This document shows positions 46,791 to 58,454 of a DNA stretch of 64,000 bases, piece by piece. The first letter of the stretch is position 1. Each line of letters begins with the position of its first letter. Below the pieces are notes generated by a model. That model was not told the DNA's origin, searched no databases, and saw only the letters and a program-made list of their open reading frames with translations. The translations under genes and the position numbers were made by a program. This stretch comes from Owenia fusiformis (taxonomy: Eukaryota; Annelida; Polychaeta; Sabellida; Oweniidae): NCBI GenBank assembly GCA_903813345.2, contig CAIIXF020000009.1, positions 11,032,030 through 11,096,029 on the forward strand. Direction: 5' to 3'.

Positions 46791-46799
46791 CATAATTTA

Positions 46800-48230
46800 C
46801 CAGAGAAAGCGGGGGGCGTAGCTTACTTAAACTGACGTCAGTTTCATGCCATGTATTTGGCCAAATTAATGGCATGGACGCATTCTGTTATTCATAGATC
46901 TCTCTCTCACTTTGAATTGCATCCATTGCATGGCGTTACCAGAATGGCAGGAACGGGAGATTTATTTTACATTGTGATTCTAAAAAAAGGTTATTAAAAC
47001 ACAATATATATTACGGAACAGTTTATCTTATCTTCTTCAATCTCTTTTATATAGGCAAAATAAAATGAAACATTTTGAAACAGATAAAATAATTTATCGC
47101 ATAGAACTTTAAGAATAAAACAGTATACAAATTACGTTGTCAAAATATTTCGTCGCATTTAATTTCTTAGTCTCGGTCTCTTATCAAATCGTAAAAGAAT
47201 AAAACATTCTATACTTAATCACTTGGGATTTATGTTTCGGCATTCGTTTCAGGCATTTGTTTTTTATGTTCTTCTCCTGAAATGTATTTGTTTGACGTAC
47301 AATAATCAGAGAAAGTGCGTATACGTATAAATATGCCACGCAAACAAACGGGTGTGACTTCAATTTCTTGTCTGTCTGAGGACGTATTGGGAACGAGGTA
47401 GAATTAAAGAATTCTTATGAACGAGTCATGCAAGATACTAGAACTAGTAAAGTAATGTAAATGGATAAGTTAATTTCTGATGGATCTGGATATAATATAT
47501 TTCAAAACTTTGTAAACACTAGATAACTTCATTTAGGCAGATATAGTATCTTGATATATTTGGCTATCATGCGTTTAAAATACGTTCCTAAAACTATGAA
47601 GACGTTAGGTGAGAAATATTGCTATTGTACGTTCGAAAAGTATTTGGTTGTATTTTGTAGTTCTCAAGTTACCCATGAACTTTCGTGGGCTAATTAACGT
47701 CTTGACTTAGCATATTTAGCCTAATTTTGCAATGATGTCAACGTGATTCAAATGTTATGCTGTCGTGATTCGCAGAGGTTGCGACAAGATTCAATTTACA
47801 ACAGATGTAACTATGAGAACATGAAAGCTCATAATCCTGATTATGCAACCTTATACAATCGTTATCTTTGGGACAAGAGCCCAAAAACAAGGTACTCGTG
47901 AACGAGAGTTGAATTTGCTCCGTGAACGATAGGATACGCTGTTCCCCACCAACAAAATACAGACATATGCTTCAGTGTCCTCAACGCAGATTGTAGAGAA
48001 CAAGAGAAAAAATGAAATATACTTTGCCATAACAGAATACTGTTAAAGTATTGTTTATTAAGTTTATTAAGTTTCACAAATAACTTTTAAATGCCTTCTT
48101 TACCGTCAACGGACACTCAAATAAATACACAATACAATGCAATGCAATGTAATACAACGCATTACAATACAAACTAAATTAGAGTATTTGTGCATAGCAT
48201 TTTCCCCTTTTGTTTGAAGGATATTTTAAG
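46800..48230. other. Unassigned intergenic
   Basis: Contains a short ATACAATGCAATGC-type simple repeat at 48125-48172. The minus-strand open frame at 47862-48077 has no family features. Confidence 0.3.
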
Positions 48231-48234
48231 AATA

Positions 48235-48402
48235 ATTCCAGCGTTCGTACACACCTGGAAATGTCAGGGTTTTGATTTAATTTTCCAAGTGCCTGAAATG
48301 TCAGAGAATTTTAAAATAAGGTCAAAAAGGGCCAAAGAGTCCGGGAATTTTGAAACTGTAGACATGTCATGGAAATGTCAGGGAAATTTGTATCAGTGTT
48401 GA
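48235..48402 (+). repeat. Dispersed GGAAATGTCAGGG repeat
   Basis: TGGAAATGTCAGGGTTTTG, CTGAAATGTCAGAGAATTTT and TGGAAATGTCAGGGAAATTT recur within 150 bp. This pattern is known as a dispersed repeat in many animal genomes. Its open frame (48190-48402) is repeat-derived and not a gene. Confidence 0.5.
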
Positions 48403-48652
48403 AAAAATGATGTTCCAGAAAAATAAATTTTAGGACTATGACAGGATCTCAATGAAATCCAAAATGTAACATTTAGTTGATTCCACACGGGGCGTGTACA
48501 TTGTCTAACATATATCTAAAAGGTTTACACTGTCTTGATTAATGAACTTCTTAGATCTAGTCGCGCTTCAGAAGTGGAAATCCTTCAATTATCAGAGGTT
48601 AATGTTTCTAAAACTGTATTGAAATAAACGTACGTCTTGTTTTCAAACCTAC

Positions 48653-50107
48653 ACCTTGCTCCTTTCTGTCGTATTAATAAAGCAAAAATAACATATCACG
48701 GTGGGATACGAACCACTCGCCTGGGATTTGGTTATTCACTAACACCATAGGCGTTCACCTATTCTGGATACAACTGACGAGTTGTATCTAAGTGGAGTCA
48801 AAAGCGAAGATCATTCTAAATTGACGCTCGGTATAAATATATGATACTTTTATCATCTCACACAGGTGAACGTTAGCCTCATGGCTAGCGTGTTTAGCTT
48901 CCACCCTCTAGGTTAGTCGATCGAAACCCGTTCATGGCGAACTTTTTGATTTGCTTGCTGTCAACTTATAATAAGTAGGGCAAAATCCAGAAAAAGTAGA
49001 TCAAAAATACTCCAATGGAGTATAAAATTGTCACCAGGATTCCGAAATGAGACGAATGTTAACTCGTTAAATCTCGGTAGATAAAGTAGGTCAGAAAATC
49101 CGGATTAATCCGAACTGATTCGGGAATCTTCGTCATAAGAAGTAGATCAAAAATCCAGAGAAGTAGATCAAAAATACTCCAATGGAGTATAAAATTGTCA
49201 CCAGGATTCCGAAATGAGCCGAATGTAAACTCGTTAAACCTCGGTAGATGAAGTAGGTCAGAAAATCCGGATTAATCCGAACAAGGTTCGGGAATCTTCG
49301 TAATAAGAAGTAGATTAAAAATACTCCCAATGGAGTATAAAATTGTCCCCAATATTCCGAAATACGACGAATCGAATCGGCAAACTTCGGTAAAATAATG
49401 AAGTGCATAAAAACCGAAATGATCCGATGAACGTTCGGATAAAATCGTGAACAGGTGTCAGGGGTTCCCCTCATCTTTCCCCACATTGTTCTAAAAGCCT
49501 TATATGGATTTATCACGTAACATTCAAAATGACGTTCCTATATGGTTCTATGGGTTCCAACACGTGACCAAATATACCAAATAAAAATTTTACCTTGACC
49601 ACTGGATGGGAATTTCATAGAAAATATCCAAGAAAACCTATCCTCGTGATCCTTAAATCACTTAAATTCGATCATTTTATTTTCACCCCTTGATGGAATT
49701 TTATGAAAGAAGTCATGAAAACACATCATCATGTAAGGGTTTTCACCTAAATTAGCTCGTTTTATCTTGAGCCTTCAATTGAATTTCTTGAAGAAATATT
49801 TTATGAAAAAATATCATCATGTTATGATTTGTATTTAAATAAGACCGTTTCATCTAAATACTTGGATAATATTTCATAAAAAATGCACTTTAAAATTTTT
49901 CAGAATTTGCCTTAATTTATCAATGTAATGAAAGTATAAGATTAACTCTCAAATAGCGTTCTATTTTAACCTTTTTATTGAAATCAATACAGGACTCGCT
50001 CTCTAAATATCCAATAGAAATTCAACCCTTGGATGTGATTTCGTTGGAAAAAAAATATGTCAAGTCCAGAATCAAATGATTTGTCCAGAACCTCTTAAGA
50101 TCCTGTT
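48653..50107 (-). repeat. 1.46-kb sequence, right arm of an inverted pair
   Basis: Inverse copy of 40739-42173 with the same outer edges. Its tandem-repeat section (about 48990-49370) differs in unit arrangement, including a short duplicated GTAGATCAAAAATCCAGAGA segment near 49141. The 127-codon open frame 49133-49516 is translated repeat. Confidence 0.85.
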
Positions 50108-50264
50108 ATAAGCTTTCATTTCATCTACATGCAGAGAATATTCAAATAATAGTTTTCTGCACATTCTTATCAATAGTTTAAATAAACAAGCATTTTGTTC
50201 ATGAATCTGTTTGTGCCAAAACAGGTCAATTTAGCCATTGTAGCCAGTACTGATACACCAGAAA

Positions 50265-50965
50265 GAAACTAGAAAATGGCAACTCCACGGAGTAGCAAAT
50301 CCCAACGAACATTATTATATAAATCATCAATCTGTACAGTCACAATGGAATATTTACCATCTACTCTTACCTTCAATAAATATTTTAAATCATTGTAATA
50401 TCATGTAACCATACTTTCAAGATAACCCTAAGTAATGGCGAATTTCTGCTTTAGTCAGCCATTTTGAATTTTCAGAGGCGCAAATCGGAAAAACAATGCC
50501 ATAATTGTGATCTACTCTGAAATTCCTTCAATTTGAGTATAATATAGCCATACTTTTAAGAGATCAGAAAACAATTGCGAAATCCCGCATTAGGTGGCCA
50601 TTTTGAATTTTTTGAGGCCCGAATCAGAAAAAATGTTACAATATCTGCAATCTACTCTAAATTGCCTTTCATTTGAGTATAATAAAGCTATACTTCAAAA
50701 ACATCTCAAAATTAACGCAAATTCCTGTTTTCCTGATCCCCCATTTACGGCCCCTGGGGGTCAGGGTGAAAAACCCTGGATATATGTGAAAAAGATAGAT
50801 GTTGTTAATATAATACAAAAATTTCAAATAATAATATTTATTATTTTGGCTTAAAATGAAAAACATAAGATTTTTGCGAAAAATTCCCGACATTTTTAAA
50901 CTGGCGGCCATCTTGAAAAAAAAGTATGAAAAAAATCTGTCAACTAGTATTCGAGTTATCTTCCG
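50265..50965 (+). repeat. Dispersed repeat, inverse copy at 58.5-59.9 kb
   Basis: Begins CTAGAAAATGGCAACTCCAC and ends with ATCTGTCAACTAGTATTCG-type sequence followed by TCCGGA. It contains GGCCATTTTGAATT blocks spaced about 135 bp apart. The inverse copy is split into 58455-58500 and about 59300-59913. Confidence 0.75.
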
Positions 50966-51042
50966 GACAGACGGACGGACGGACGGACGGACGGACGGAC
51001 GGACGGACTGACGGACTGACAGACTGACGGACGGGCGGACGG
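50966..51042 (+). repeat. (GGAC)n microsatellite
   Basis: About 19 units of GACG/GGAC with a few GACT variants, directly after the dispersed repeat's TTCCGGA end. The serine/arginine-like open frame across it is an artefact. Confidence 0.95.
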
Positions 51043-52400
51043 AGGGCTTCACTATATCCCTACAGAACTTCGTTCCTTGGGATAATAAGGGTTATATCCA
51101 CATATATCAAACTGATCATATTACTTTTATATATCACTGAAATCAATAGACCAGTAGCTTTAATATGATATGTAACACGGTCACATTCCAATAAAATTGA
51201 AATTTCACAATGAATTGCGGTAATTAATTTTGATTTTCAATTATCTTAATCAAAATTCACCATTGTGACATCACATAGCTTATACATTGTACGCTTCAAT
51301 TAACTGAACTTAATTAGCCACTAATGGTCAATATAAATCAAATCCACCAATATCCTCACATTAGGCACTGAAAGAATACACATTCATAATGTTAACTATG
51401 CGAACAAATTGTTTTATATATTTTACTCATATCAAGGACATATATTGTTTGACAAGCGTTTCCATAGCAACAAACCCCATTTCAGTTATAATCCAAATCT
51501 GTAACTGTTCGAACATACCAATTTTATCCATAGGATCCACATAGGATCACTTCATTTGTATTTACAGTATTTCACTAGATCACCAACTAATAATGAATAT
51601 AAATGCATTATTCTTAATAATGAAATCTCCTATTCAACACCTGTTTCCATGGTAACAATACATGCTTTTCAAATGAGTCAATATCACACATTTTGGATAT
51701 ATACCTCTTTATTGAAATGAGACCAAAACTAATCCAAAGGGCCACAGATATTTAAAGTTATAAGACAATTAAAATGTGTTTTGGTATTGAAATTCACAAA
51801 CTGTGTGCTAAACCTGTGCAATCATAGTAGATTTCAGTAGTTCTGGCCATTGCTTCATCAGAGCAAAATATGCTATATCTCAGTGGGTGATTGTCCAATC
51901 CTTTTGTTTCGTATACCAACGTATTTGTAAGAAAAGCAGCTTTCATTCGATTTACATGAAGGTGATATTTTAACTAAATTATAATTACACGATGAATTGG
52001 ATTAAAGGAGACCAAATGAAATAAACATTTTCTATTTGAATTTCACAATTGTGAAGTCACAATGTAAATTAGAACTGTTTTATACTAAAAATTTAGTCAC
52101 AAATGTTCAAGATTTACCAATCTCTATTGAATTCTCACCATTTACGCATTAAAAAGGAGAATATTTTTATCATTTGGTGCACATAAACCTGAAATGGGTA
52201 TTTAGTTCTTATTAAGTATAACTATTGTTCAATGCCCGTTTCCATGGTAACGTCACCTGTTTTCAAAGTAGGTATCTATCACATATTACAGGTCAATATC
52301 TCAGCTTTTCAACGATACCAAAATATCCCATAGGGTCAGCCGACTATTAAACTCCTTTATTTATGGACTTCTGAAGCTTGGCCTACTCGCCTAAAAGGAC
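51043..52400. other. Diverged repeats with X-box-like motifs
   Basis: Weakly repeated blocks (AATTTCACAATTGTGAAGTCAC-like; GTTTCCATGGTAAC-like) recur but no gene is visible. GTTTCCATAGCAAC at 51458, GTTTCCATGGTAAC at 51643 and again at 52238 resemble RFX-factor X-boxes. Confidence 0.45.
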
Positions 52401-52548
52401 GGGACGAACCCCACTCATTACACATGATATCTGTGTCAGTGAGCATCTGCTGCTGCTATTTCAAATTAGCCTCTAGAGATGAGACCAGCATTTTGATGAC
52501 TGAGTTCTTCACATTTGTTTGGGTTACATTTTTTGGCTCACCCTGTAT
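52400..52548 (+). mobile_element. Right-end fragment of a mariner-like element
   Basis: TTTTTTGGCTCACCCTG followed by TA is a mariner-type terminus. No matching left end was found upstream. The preceding 140 bp may be transposase-tail sequence, but I cannot support a family block in it. Confidence 0.4.
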
Positions 52549-52634
52549 AATACAATACGTATAATATAATTTAAATAAAATACAATTTAATATAAAATTA
52601 TACAATACAATTCAATACGTAATACAATGCAACA

Positions 52635-53514
52635 TACACTCCCCTCCATAAGTTTGGCAACCTTTTTTCTCCATTGAACTACGTGTTAAAGCCTCTTTAC
52701 CTTTGAATTTTTATTTACTTAACCTGCGATGAAAATACTTCTACTATTGATGGAAACGTAATTTGACTTTAATTCCAATACCTCCAAATTTTCTCAATTT
52801 TTTTCCTAAATTACAATAGGTCGAAAATTGATGATAAATTTGATGAATTTTTGAAAATCGACATTCCCATGTTAACCAATGGGAAATGGCAGGTTTGCCG
52901 CAAGTCATATGACAGAATATCCATCCATCCGAGTCCTTGCAAAAAATACGAGTTAGGCAGGCAATTGAATTTGCTAACTTTATTTAACAAAAAATTGATA
53001 TGTTTCTTCAGGTTCAACAAAGTTAAAAGGCTTTAATGTCAAAATTGTTTTTCAAAAAACCTCTCCCATTGAAATAACACAGGAGGCGAAAAATTATTTT
53101 CAAAAATGACTTTGAAGCGCTGTAACTTTAATATTCATGAAATAAACTAAACACTTAGTGTTCATAAAAGTTAGACAATTCAATTTTCTATATAAAAATA
53201 TTTTTTGCTGAATCTTTTACTGAAAAGATATCCTGATTTCTGATTTGCCCAGAACCCTCCATTTCCCATTGGATTACATGGGAATGTCGATTTTCAAAAA
53301 TTCATCAAATTTATCATCAATTTTCGACCTATTGTAATTGAGGAAAAAAATTGAGAAAATTTGGAGGTATTGGAAATAAAGTCAAGTTACGTTTCCATCA
53401 ATATTATAAGTTATTTCATCGCCGGTTAAGTAAATAAAAAATCCAAACGTAGAGAGGCTTTAACACGTAGTTCAATGGGGAAAAAAGGTTGCCAAACTTA
53501 TGGAGGGGAGTGTA
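52635..53514. mobile_element. Tc1-like element, uninterrupted 876-bp copy
   Basis: CACTCCCCTCCATAAGTTTG at 52637 and its complement ending at 53512 are flanked by TA on both sides. Long arms (over 300 bp) fold back on each other, leaving a short centre, so the element is non-autonomous. It is the sister copy of 26222-27777 and shows that element's pre-insertion state. Confidence 0.9.
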
Positions 53515-53518
53515 ATAT

Positions 53519-54399
53519 ATACGAGGGTTGATCATAAAGTTCTCATAATATCTCTCTAATTTCTTTATTTTTCATCATTTTCCTATGAAATTTTCACAGA
53601 ATGTGCAGCATGGAGAATGTTTTATTAATCCAGCAAAATATTTAGAATACAGAAACATTAAATAAGAAATGGTTGCCATAGTAATTTGAAATCAAGGACC
53701 CGGGGCAAATAGGCAAATTCTACATTTAAGAACACAATGTTTAGTCAAGCAGATAGCCTTCTGCAAGTCAAAATGTAGAACTTGCAAAATGTGTCTGTTT
53801 GAATTTCATTGTTTTCATTGATATTGTACAAAATCTTTAGCTAAGTAGGAAAAGAATTTAAGCTGATGACCCAATTTACTGTGGATTACTTACTCGTATA
53901 TATAGAATTCCATGCACTTGTAATGTATCTTGTATGCTCAAACTAGCTTATGTACTTATCAAAGTCTCACACTTTGTGCTAAAATCATCACAAATCATTG
54001 GGCCTCGCGAGCTTAATTCTTTAACAAATGGTTCAATACATACGAATGACATACATATGATATATTTTAAATATACATGTGATGTATTATGGGAAGCAAA
54101 TCTTGATTGTCTTCAATCGATATGGGCATCGATTTTGTCATTGGAGTTTAAAAGCAGAATTCATCAATATATATAATACATTACGTCATTGTGTATAAAT
54201 TGAAAGTTGTGGATATATCTATTTAAAGCAATCTTGAAAGTATATACCTCTCGGTTCTTTAAAAGCAGATTTCTAAACATATTTCATCATCAAAAAGCAC
54301 ATTCTACACAATCTTTCACTTATCAATTATTATCAAATTATATGGAATCAAAATTTCTCCCCAACTGTGTTTACTGCAAAATATGGAAATAGATTAAAC
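53519..54399. other. Unassigned, possible mariner-like left end
   Basis: TACGAGGGTTGATCATAAAG at 53520 has the look of a mariner left terminus, but no right end was found. The rest shows no gene; open frames at 53934 and 54207 have no family features. Confidence 0.3.
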
Positions 54400-54405
54400 T
54401 TTATT
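54400..54405 (-). other. AATAAA, poly(A) signal of the coiled-coil gene
   Basis: A canonical hexamer 137 bp downstream of the stop codon at 54542, in AT-rich sequence, consistent with 54542-54981 being the terminal exon. Confidence 0.5.
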
Positions 54406-54541
54406 TTTCATTGACCATTAGTTTTTTGATGCATCTTTGTACCTTTGACTTTTTTTCATTTGAGGATGGATCGATGGTATCATAACTTTTTAATAACTGT
54501 TAAGTAATTTGATTGAATTTAGTTTAGCAAGAATGATATTT

Positions 54542-54981
54542 TTACCATTTTGATTGTTGGATTGAGATTTTGAGCCTTTTTACCATGTCCATCGATGAGT
54601 TTAGAAGAAATGTCTTTTCTGTCTCTAATTTTACCTGCATATCATTGTAGTCTTTGAGCAGCTTTTTATATTTAACTGATAAAGTATCACGTTCTTGCTC
54701 TACATTGCGTAAAACTTTTATTTTATCATCCAATATTTGTTTCAACTTGTCATTGTCACTCTCTACACTTCTCTTCTCCTCTTTTAAGGTTCTTATATCA
54801 TCTCTCAGTTCTTTAATCGTAATATCCTTTTCTTTCAGCTCCTTTTTCTGGGCTGCAATTCTTAGTGCCATTTCATAAACCTGCTTTTTATATCTACTCA
54901 AAAGGAGATCACCTTTAGCTACATGGTCCATTGCATCACGTGTAAGCTCTCTCAATGCATGATCTCCTGCATTTGTATTAT
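54542..54981 (-). CDS. Terminal exon of a coiled-coil protein gene
   Basis: Encodes about 146 C-terminal residues, starting in DNTNAGDHALRELTRDAMDH and ending SIQQSKW. From about residue 30 a long heptad-rich, charged coiled coil runs to the end (AQKKELKEKDITIKELRDD and onward), with no cysteine and no known domain seen. The exon starts after TATATTTCAG, a good acceptor, with two bases of a split codon. The upstream exon at 60138-60530 ends with one base of a split codon, so the two join in frame as ...PLPSD-NTNAG... across an intron of about 5.2 kb. A role in a scaffold or complex is only inferred from the coiled coil. I do not recognise the family. Confidence 0.75.
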
Positions 54982-55945
54982 CTGAAATATACATGCAAGT
55001 ATTAAGATTTTGTGTTCATAATATTTCTCTCAGAGATTTTTGGGCTTTCTAACCTTTCTTGAAGGCCCATGATTCCAGATATGATTAATAAAAACAATTC
55101 TTCTGGGCAACTATTTTATGACTGATTATTTGAGGATATGTATTCCCATAGCTGACATCTTTACATAATACTAGTATTATCACCACATTTCACTGCCAAT
55201 TAAAAAGGTTATAAGGTTAGATACTAATTCCGCAACGAATATGGCATATTCACTTGCGGTGTATGACAGATTCACCTGCGGTATATGGCATACACACTTA
55301 CCAATGATAACGTGATACGGAAGTATGCAATTGTAAATTGCATCAATTGAACGAACGAGTGAAAGTTTATAAATTATTATAGAAACAGCAGTACAGTGTA
55401 TCGAATATATCAACTTATGCAGAGATATCACTCACCAATCTCACGTAATGAACTTACTCAATCAGTCCAGGATCCATATATAAATACTCTACGCACTAAC
55501 GTTATTCGTAATCCAGCATAGTTTTACATTTAGAGTCGATTCTCGCAACCAATCAAATCAAGGCTTTCTGTATCACGTTTGCACCCGCGGTATATGTCAT
55601 ATTCACCTGCATATTCACCCGTATCGCAAATACTGCGCAACCATGAATGTATGCCATACTCCGCGTAACAAACGCACCCAAAGTCATTTTTAGATATAGA
55701 GAAACGTATGAAACCGATAGGCTGATTAATTTCATAGTTGAGTAAAAGTATATCAATCGTATCATAGGAAATAACAATATACTGAGTACTTAAATAGTAC
55801 TCATGGCATTCTAGCGCTAATTGAGTACTCATTTCATCAAACATTAGTACTAAATAAGCACTAATGACATGAGTGCCGATTTACTGCATTTTAGTACTAA
55901 ATGAGTACTCATATGATGAATGATGGTAAAACACAAGGGTGATGG
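54982..55945. other. Intron sequence with short repeats
   Basis: CCTGCGGTATATGGCATA and related CCGCGGTATATGTCATATTC blocks recur at 55190-55680. At 55790-55915 AGTACT-centred palindromes (GAGTACTCAT, TTAGTACTAA) are clustered. Open frames here are shadows of these repeats. Confidence 0.45.
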
Positions 55946-56313
55946 AATTTGAGCAAATTGATGTTTTCATAGTTTCAGAAAGATCTGATCTAGTTTCTTA
56001 ATATTTCTACATGTAAATGTCTGTCATAACATCCTAGACAGTGAGCTTGACTGTGAATTTTATAGTTCAACCTTCACAAATGTCCGGTTATGGTAAGGTA
56101 CAAAACAAAACAACTTGAATTTGCATTGTACAATATATCAGGTAAATGTACACGCACATTTCACCATATACTACATTTGGAGTTTGTGTTGGTTTGACCA
56201 TGTAATTCACTGTAAAGTTGTCTAGGATGTTGTTACAGACAATTACATATAAAAATATCTAGAAACTAGACCAGATCTTACTGAAATTATGAAAACATCA
56301 GTTTGCTCAAATT
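55946..56313. mobile_element. 368-bp foldback with ~120-bp arms
   Basis: AATTTGAGCAAATTGATGTT at 55946 pairs with the complement ending at 56313. The arms continue through AGATCTGATCTAGTTTCT, ACATCCTAGACA and ACTGTGAATT with little divergence. No transposase frame and no clear terminal duplication. Confidence 0.85.
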
Positions 56314-56470
56314 TTAACAGCCTCATGTTCAACCCTGCCCTGTGCGTTCAACTGTCATACTTAATTTGGTTCACACCCAATATAGTCTAGAAATTATAAA
56401 ATGTATATGTGCAACATTGTAAATGAAGATAAATAGACATTGGATGTTTACAACTGAATATAATTGTTTG

Positions 56471-57224
56471 AATAGAAACAGTCAGTCTAAATCTCAGTTT
56501 CGTAGGAGATATACAACCCATCATTGCAGCTCTAACATTAATACAGCTGTTAAAATTTCCAAACTTAACTTAAAGAGACCATTAGAAATCAAACTTAATA
56601 GAATGAGGTGTGACCTATCGCTAAGGTCAGATTTCTACAGACACAATTTCGAAAACGTTTCAGATCCAAAATGTCAGTGTGGGTTTAATAATCAGACAAA
56701 GGTCCATTTCCTCTTGCATTGCCCTCTTACACTTGAAGCAAGGCAAAATTACATCGAAAGTTTATCAATGGCTGACCGAAACTCCTTTAACTTTTCAGGT
56801 AAAAGTAGTATTGACAAACTCAATATGATTTTATTTGGTGATACAAACCTTACAAGAGATCAAAATTGTATTATTATGAAGCTAACTGCAACATTTATTG
56901 ATAAAATAATTTAGGAATTGAATTTTTATGTACTACTTGAATCTGATCATTATTCATCATCTCATCTCATTCTCATCATCTATCTTCCACCATAACTGGG
57001 AGCATGGGCTTTCAATAGAAGGCCTTCTACTGAAAGCACATGTTGAGAGTAACTTATTTTCTTTTTCTGTTTCATTAACAAGCCAAAAATGTCATCAGAC
57101 CTCGGCTTGCATTTCATACACATTGTATTGTATCTTTTTTGTACCTATGACTATTGTATTATAAATGTGTTAAAATGAAATAAACTAACCTTAAAAAAAA
57201 AAAAAAAAAAAAAAAAAAATAGAA
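56471..57224 (+). mobile_element. 5'-truncated LINE with poly(A) tail and target duplication
   Basis: The insertion (56478-57217) consists of the 3' end of a reverse-transcriptase ORF, a short 3' UTR, AATAAA at 57179-57184 and a run of about 27 A. AATAGAA flanks it (56471-56477; 57218-57224, where two bases are ambiguous with the tail). It lies inside a minisatellite unit whose other copies show the empty site. Little decay of tail and duplication suggests a recent insertion. Confidence 0.9.
56478..56914 (+). pseudogene. LINE ORF2 C-terminal fragment (zf-RVT)
   Basis: About 145 residues of the C-terminal region of a non-LTR retrotransposon polyprotein. The motif CQCGFNNQTKVHFLLHCP matches the C-x-C...H-x4-C zinc-binding pattern (zf-RVT) that follows the reverse transcriptase. 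It is preceded by a typical basic stretch, LEIKLNRMRCDLSLRSDFYR. Endonuclease and RT domains are absent owing to 5' truncation. The 163-codon open frame begins at 56423 only because 18 codons of host minisatellite read through in frame; those are not retroelement sequence. Clade (L1, Jockey, CR1 or other) not resolved. Confidence 0.88.
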
Positions 57225-57790
57225 TAACACATGAAAATGTTTTTATCTGCATTAGTGTTCAAAGGGTTAAAACAAAGGGTTAGTACAAAAGCATAGGATC
57301 CGTTGTCTAGAAATTATAAAATGTATATATACAACAATGTAAATGAAGCTTAATGAACATTGGATGTTTACAATTGAATACAATTGTTTCAATAAAATAT
57401 CACATGAAAACAATTTTATCCGTATTAGTGCTCGAAGGGTTGAAATATTAAAGAAACAAATAATCAGTGATCTAGAAATGATAAAATCTATATGTGCAAC
57501 ATTGTAAATGAAGATAAATGAACATTGGATTTTTACAACTGAATACAATTGTTTGAATAGCTAGAATAATGCAAGAAAATATTTTATCAGTATTGGTGCC
57601 CTAAGGGTTAAAATAGTATAGAAATACTTAATCAGTAGTCTAGAAACATATCAAATATATGTATGTGTCATTTCCAACTTTGTAAATGAAGATAAATGAA
57701 CATTGGATATTTACAATAGAATACTATTGTTTGAATAGAATAATACATGAAAATATTTCGAGTAATATTAGTGTTTAAAGGGTTAATACC

Positions 57791-58454
57791 TCTAAATCAA
57801 TATATATCCAATTGAGAAAAGCATAACATTTACTTAGATTAGCACATTATATAACTGTGTATGTTGGATTAACATTATCTATTTGTAAATTATTTAAAAA
57901 AATCATTTATGCCATAAGCTTTTGAAATATAGTGAAATACTGAAAAAATATGGCAAATTTTTGATATTTTTTCTGAAAAAATCATGATTTTCGAAAAAAC
58001 AAATACCATGGCACTTTATCCTTTATTGAACCAAGTTTATAATAAAATTAAAAAAGAGAATCAAAATCTTTTATTTTACCCATCCGATGTAAAGATATGC
58101 AGTATAACCCCACTTTTTAACCAACCTTTGGTATTCAAAGGGTTAATTATTCAAAACCGGTATTCACTCAAATGCCCAAAATATTCAGAAGATACTACAG
58201 ATATTAATATATGGTAATATGTATTCATCATCACGAAAGACTAGTGAAAAGAACTTTTAAAAAATATTTTGTCAAGCCACCCCTATGTCAGAAAATGGAA
58301 AGAGGACACCACTATAATAGCTAATTAAAAATTCGCTGACCACTCTTGAGACAAGCACCTCATATATTCTTGGAGCCTAGGGTATATGCTAATGGTTGAA
58401 AGAGTCAAATTCCATAACATTTACATTTTCAGTGGAACCCCGTCAGCAACAGGA
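57791..58454. other. Unassigned intron sequence
   Basis: The 77-codon frame at 57984-58217 has no family features. No repeat boundary was seen. Confidence 0.3.

Larger units (their letters stand above)
56385..57790 (+). repeat. Four ~165-170-bp minisatellite units
   Basis: Units start TCTAGAAATTATAAAATGTA at 56388, 57307, 57470 and 57640 and include AACATTGGATGTTTACAA and CAAAGGGTTAA. Spacing is 163-170 bp except for the first, which becomes about 172 bp when the LINE insertion is removed. Confidence 0.88.

Noticed and set aside
48190-48402. 70-codon frame with WKCQG repeats
   Set aside because: Product of the dispersed GGAAATGTCAGGG repeat, not a gene.
50669-51052. 127-codon frame rich in Ser-Val-Arg-Pro
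   Set aside because: Produced by the GGAC microsatellite at 50966-51042 and adjacent repeat.
57267-57548. 93-codon minus-strand frame
   Set aside because: Runs across two minisatellite units; repeat-derived.
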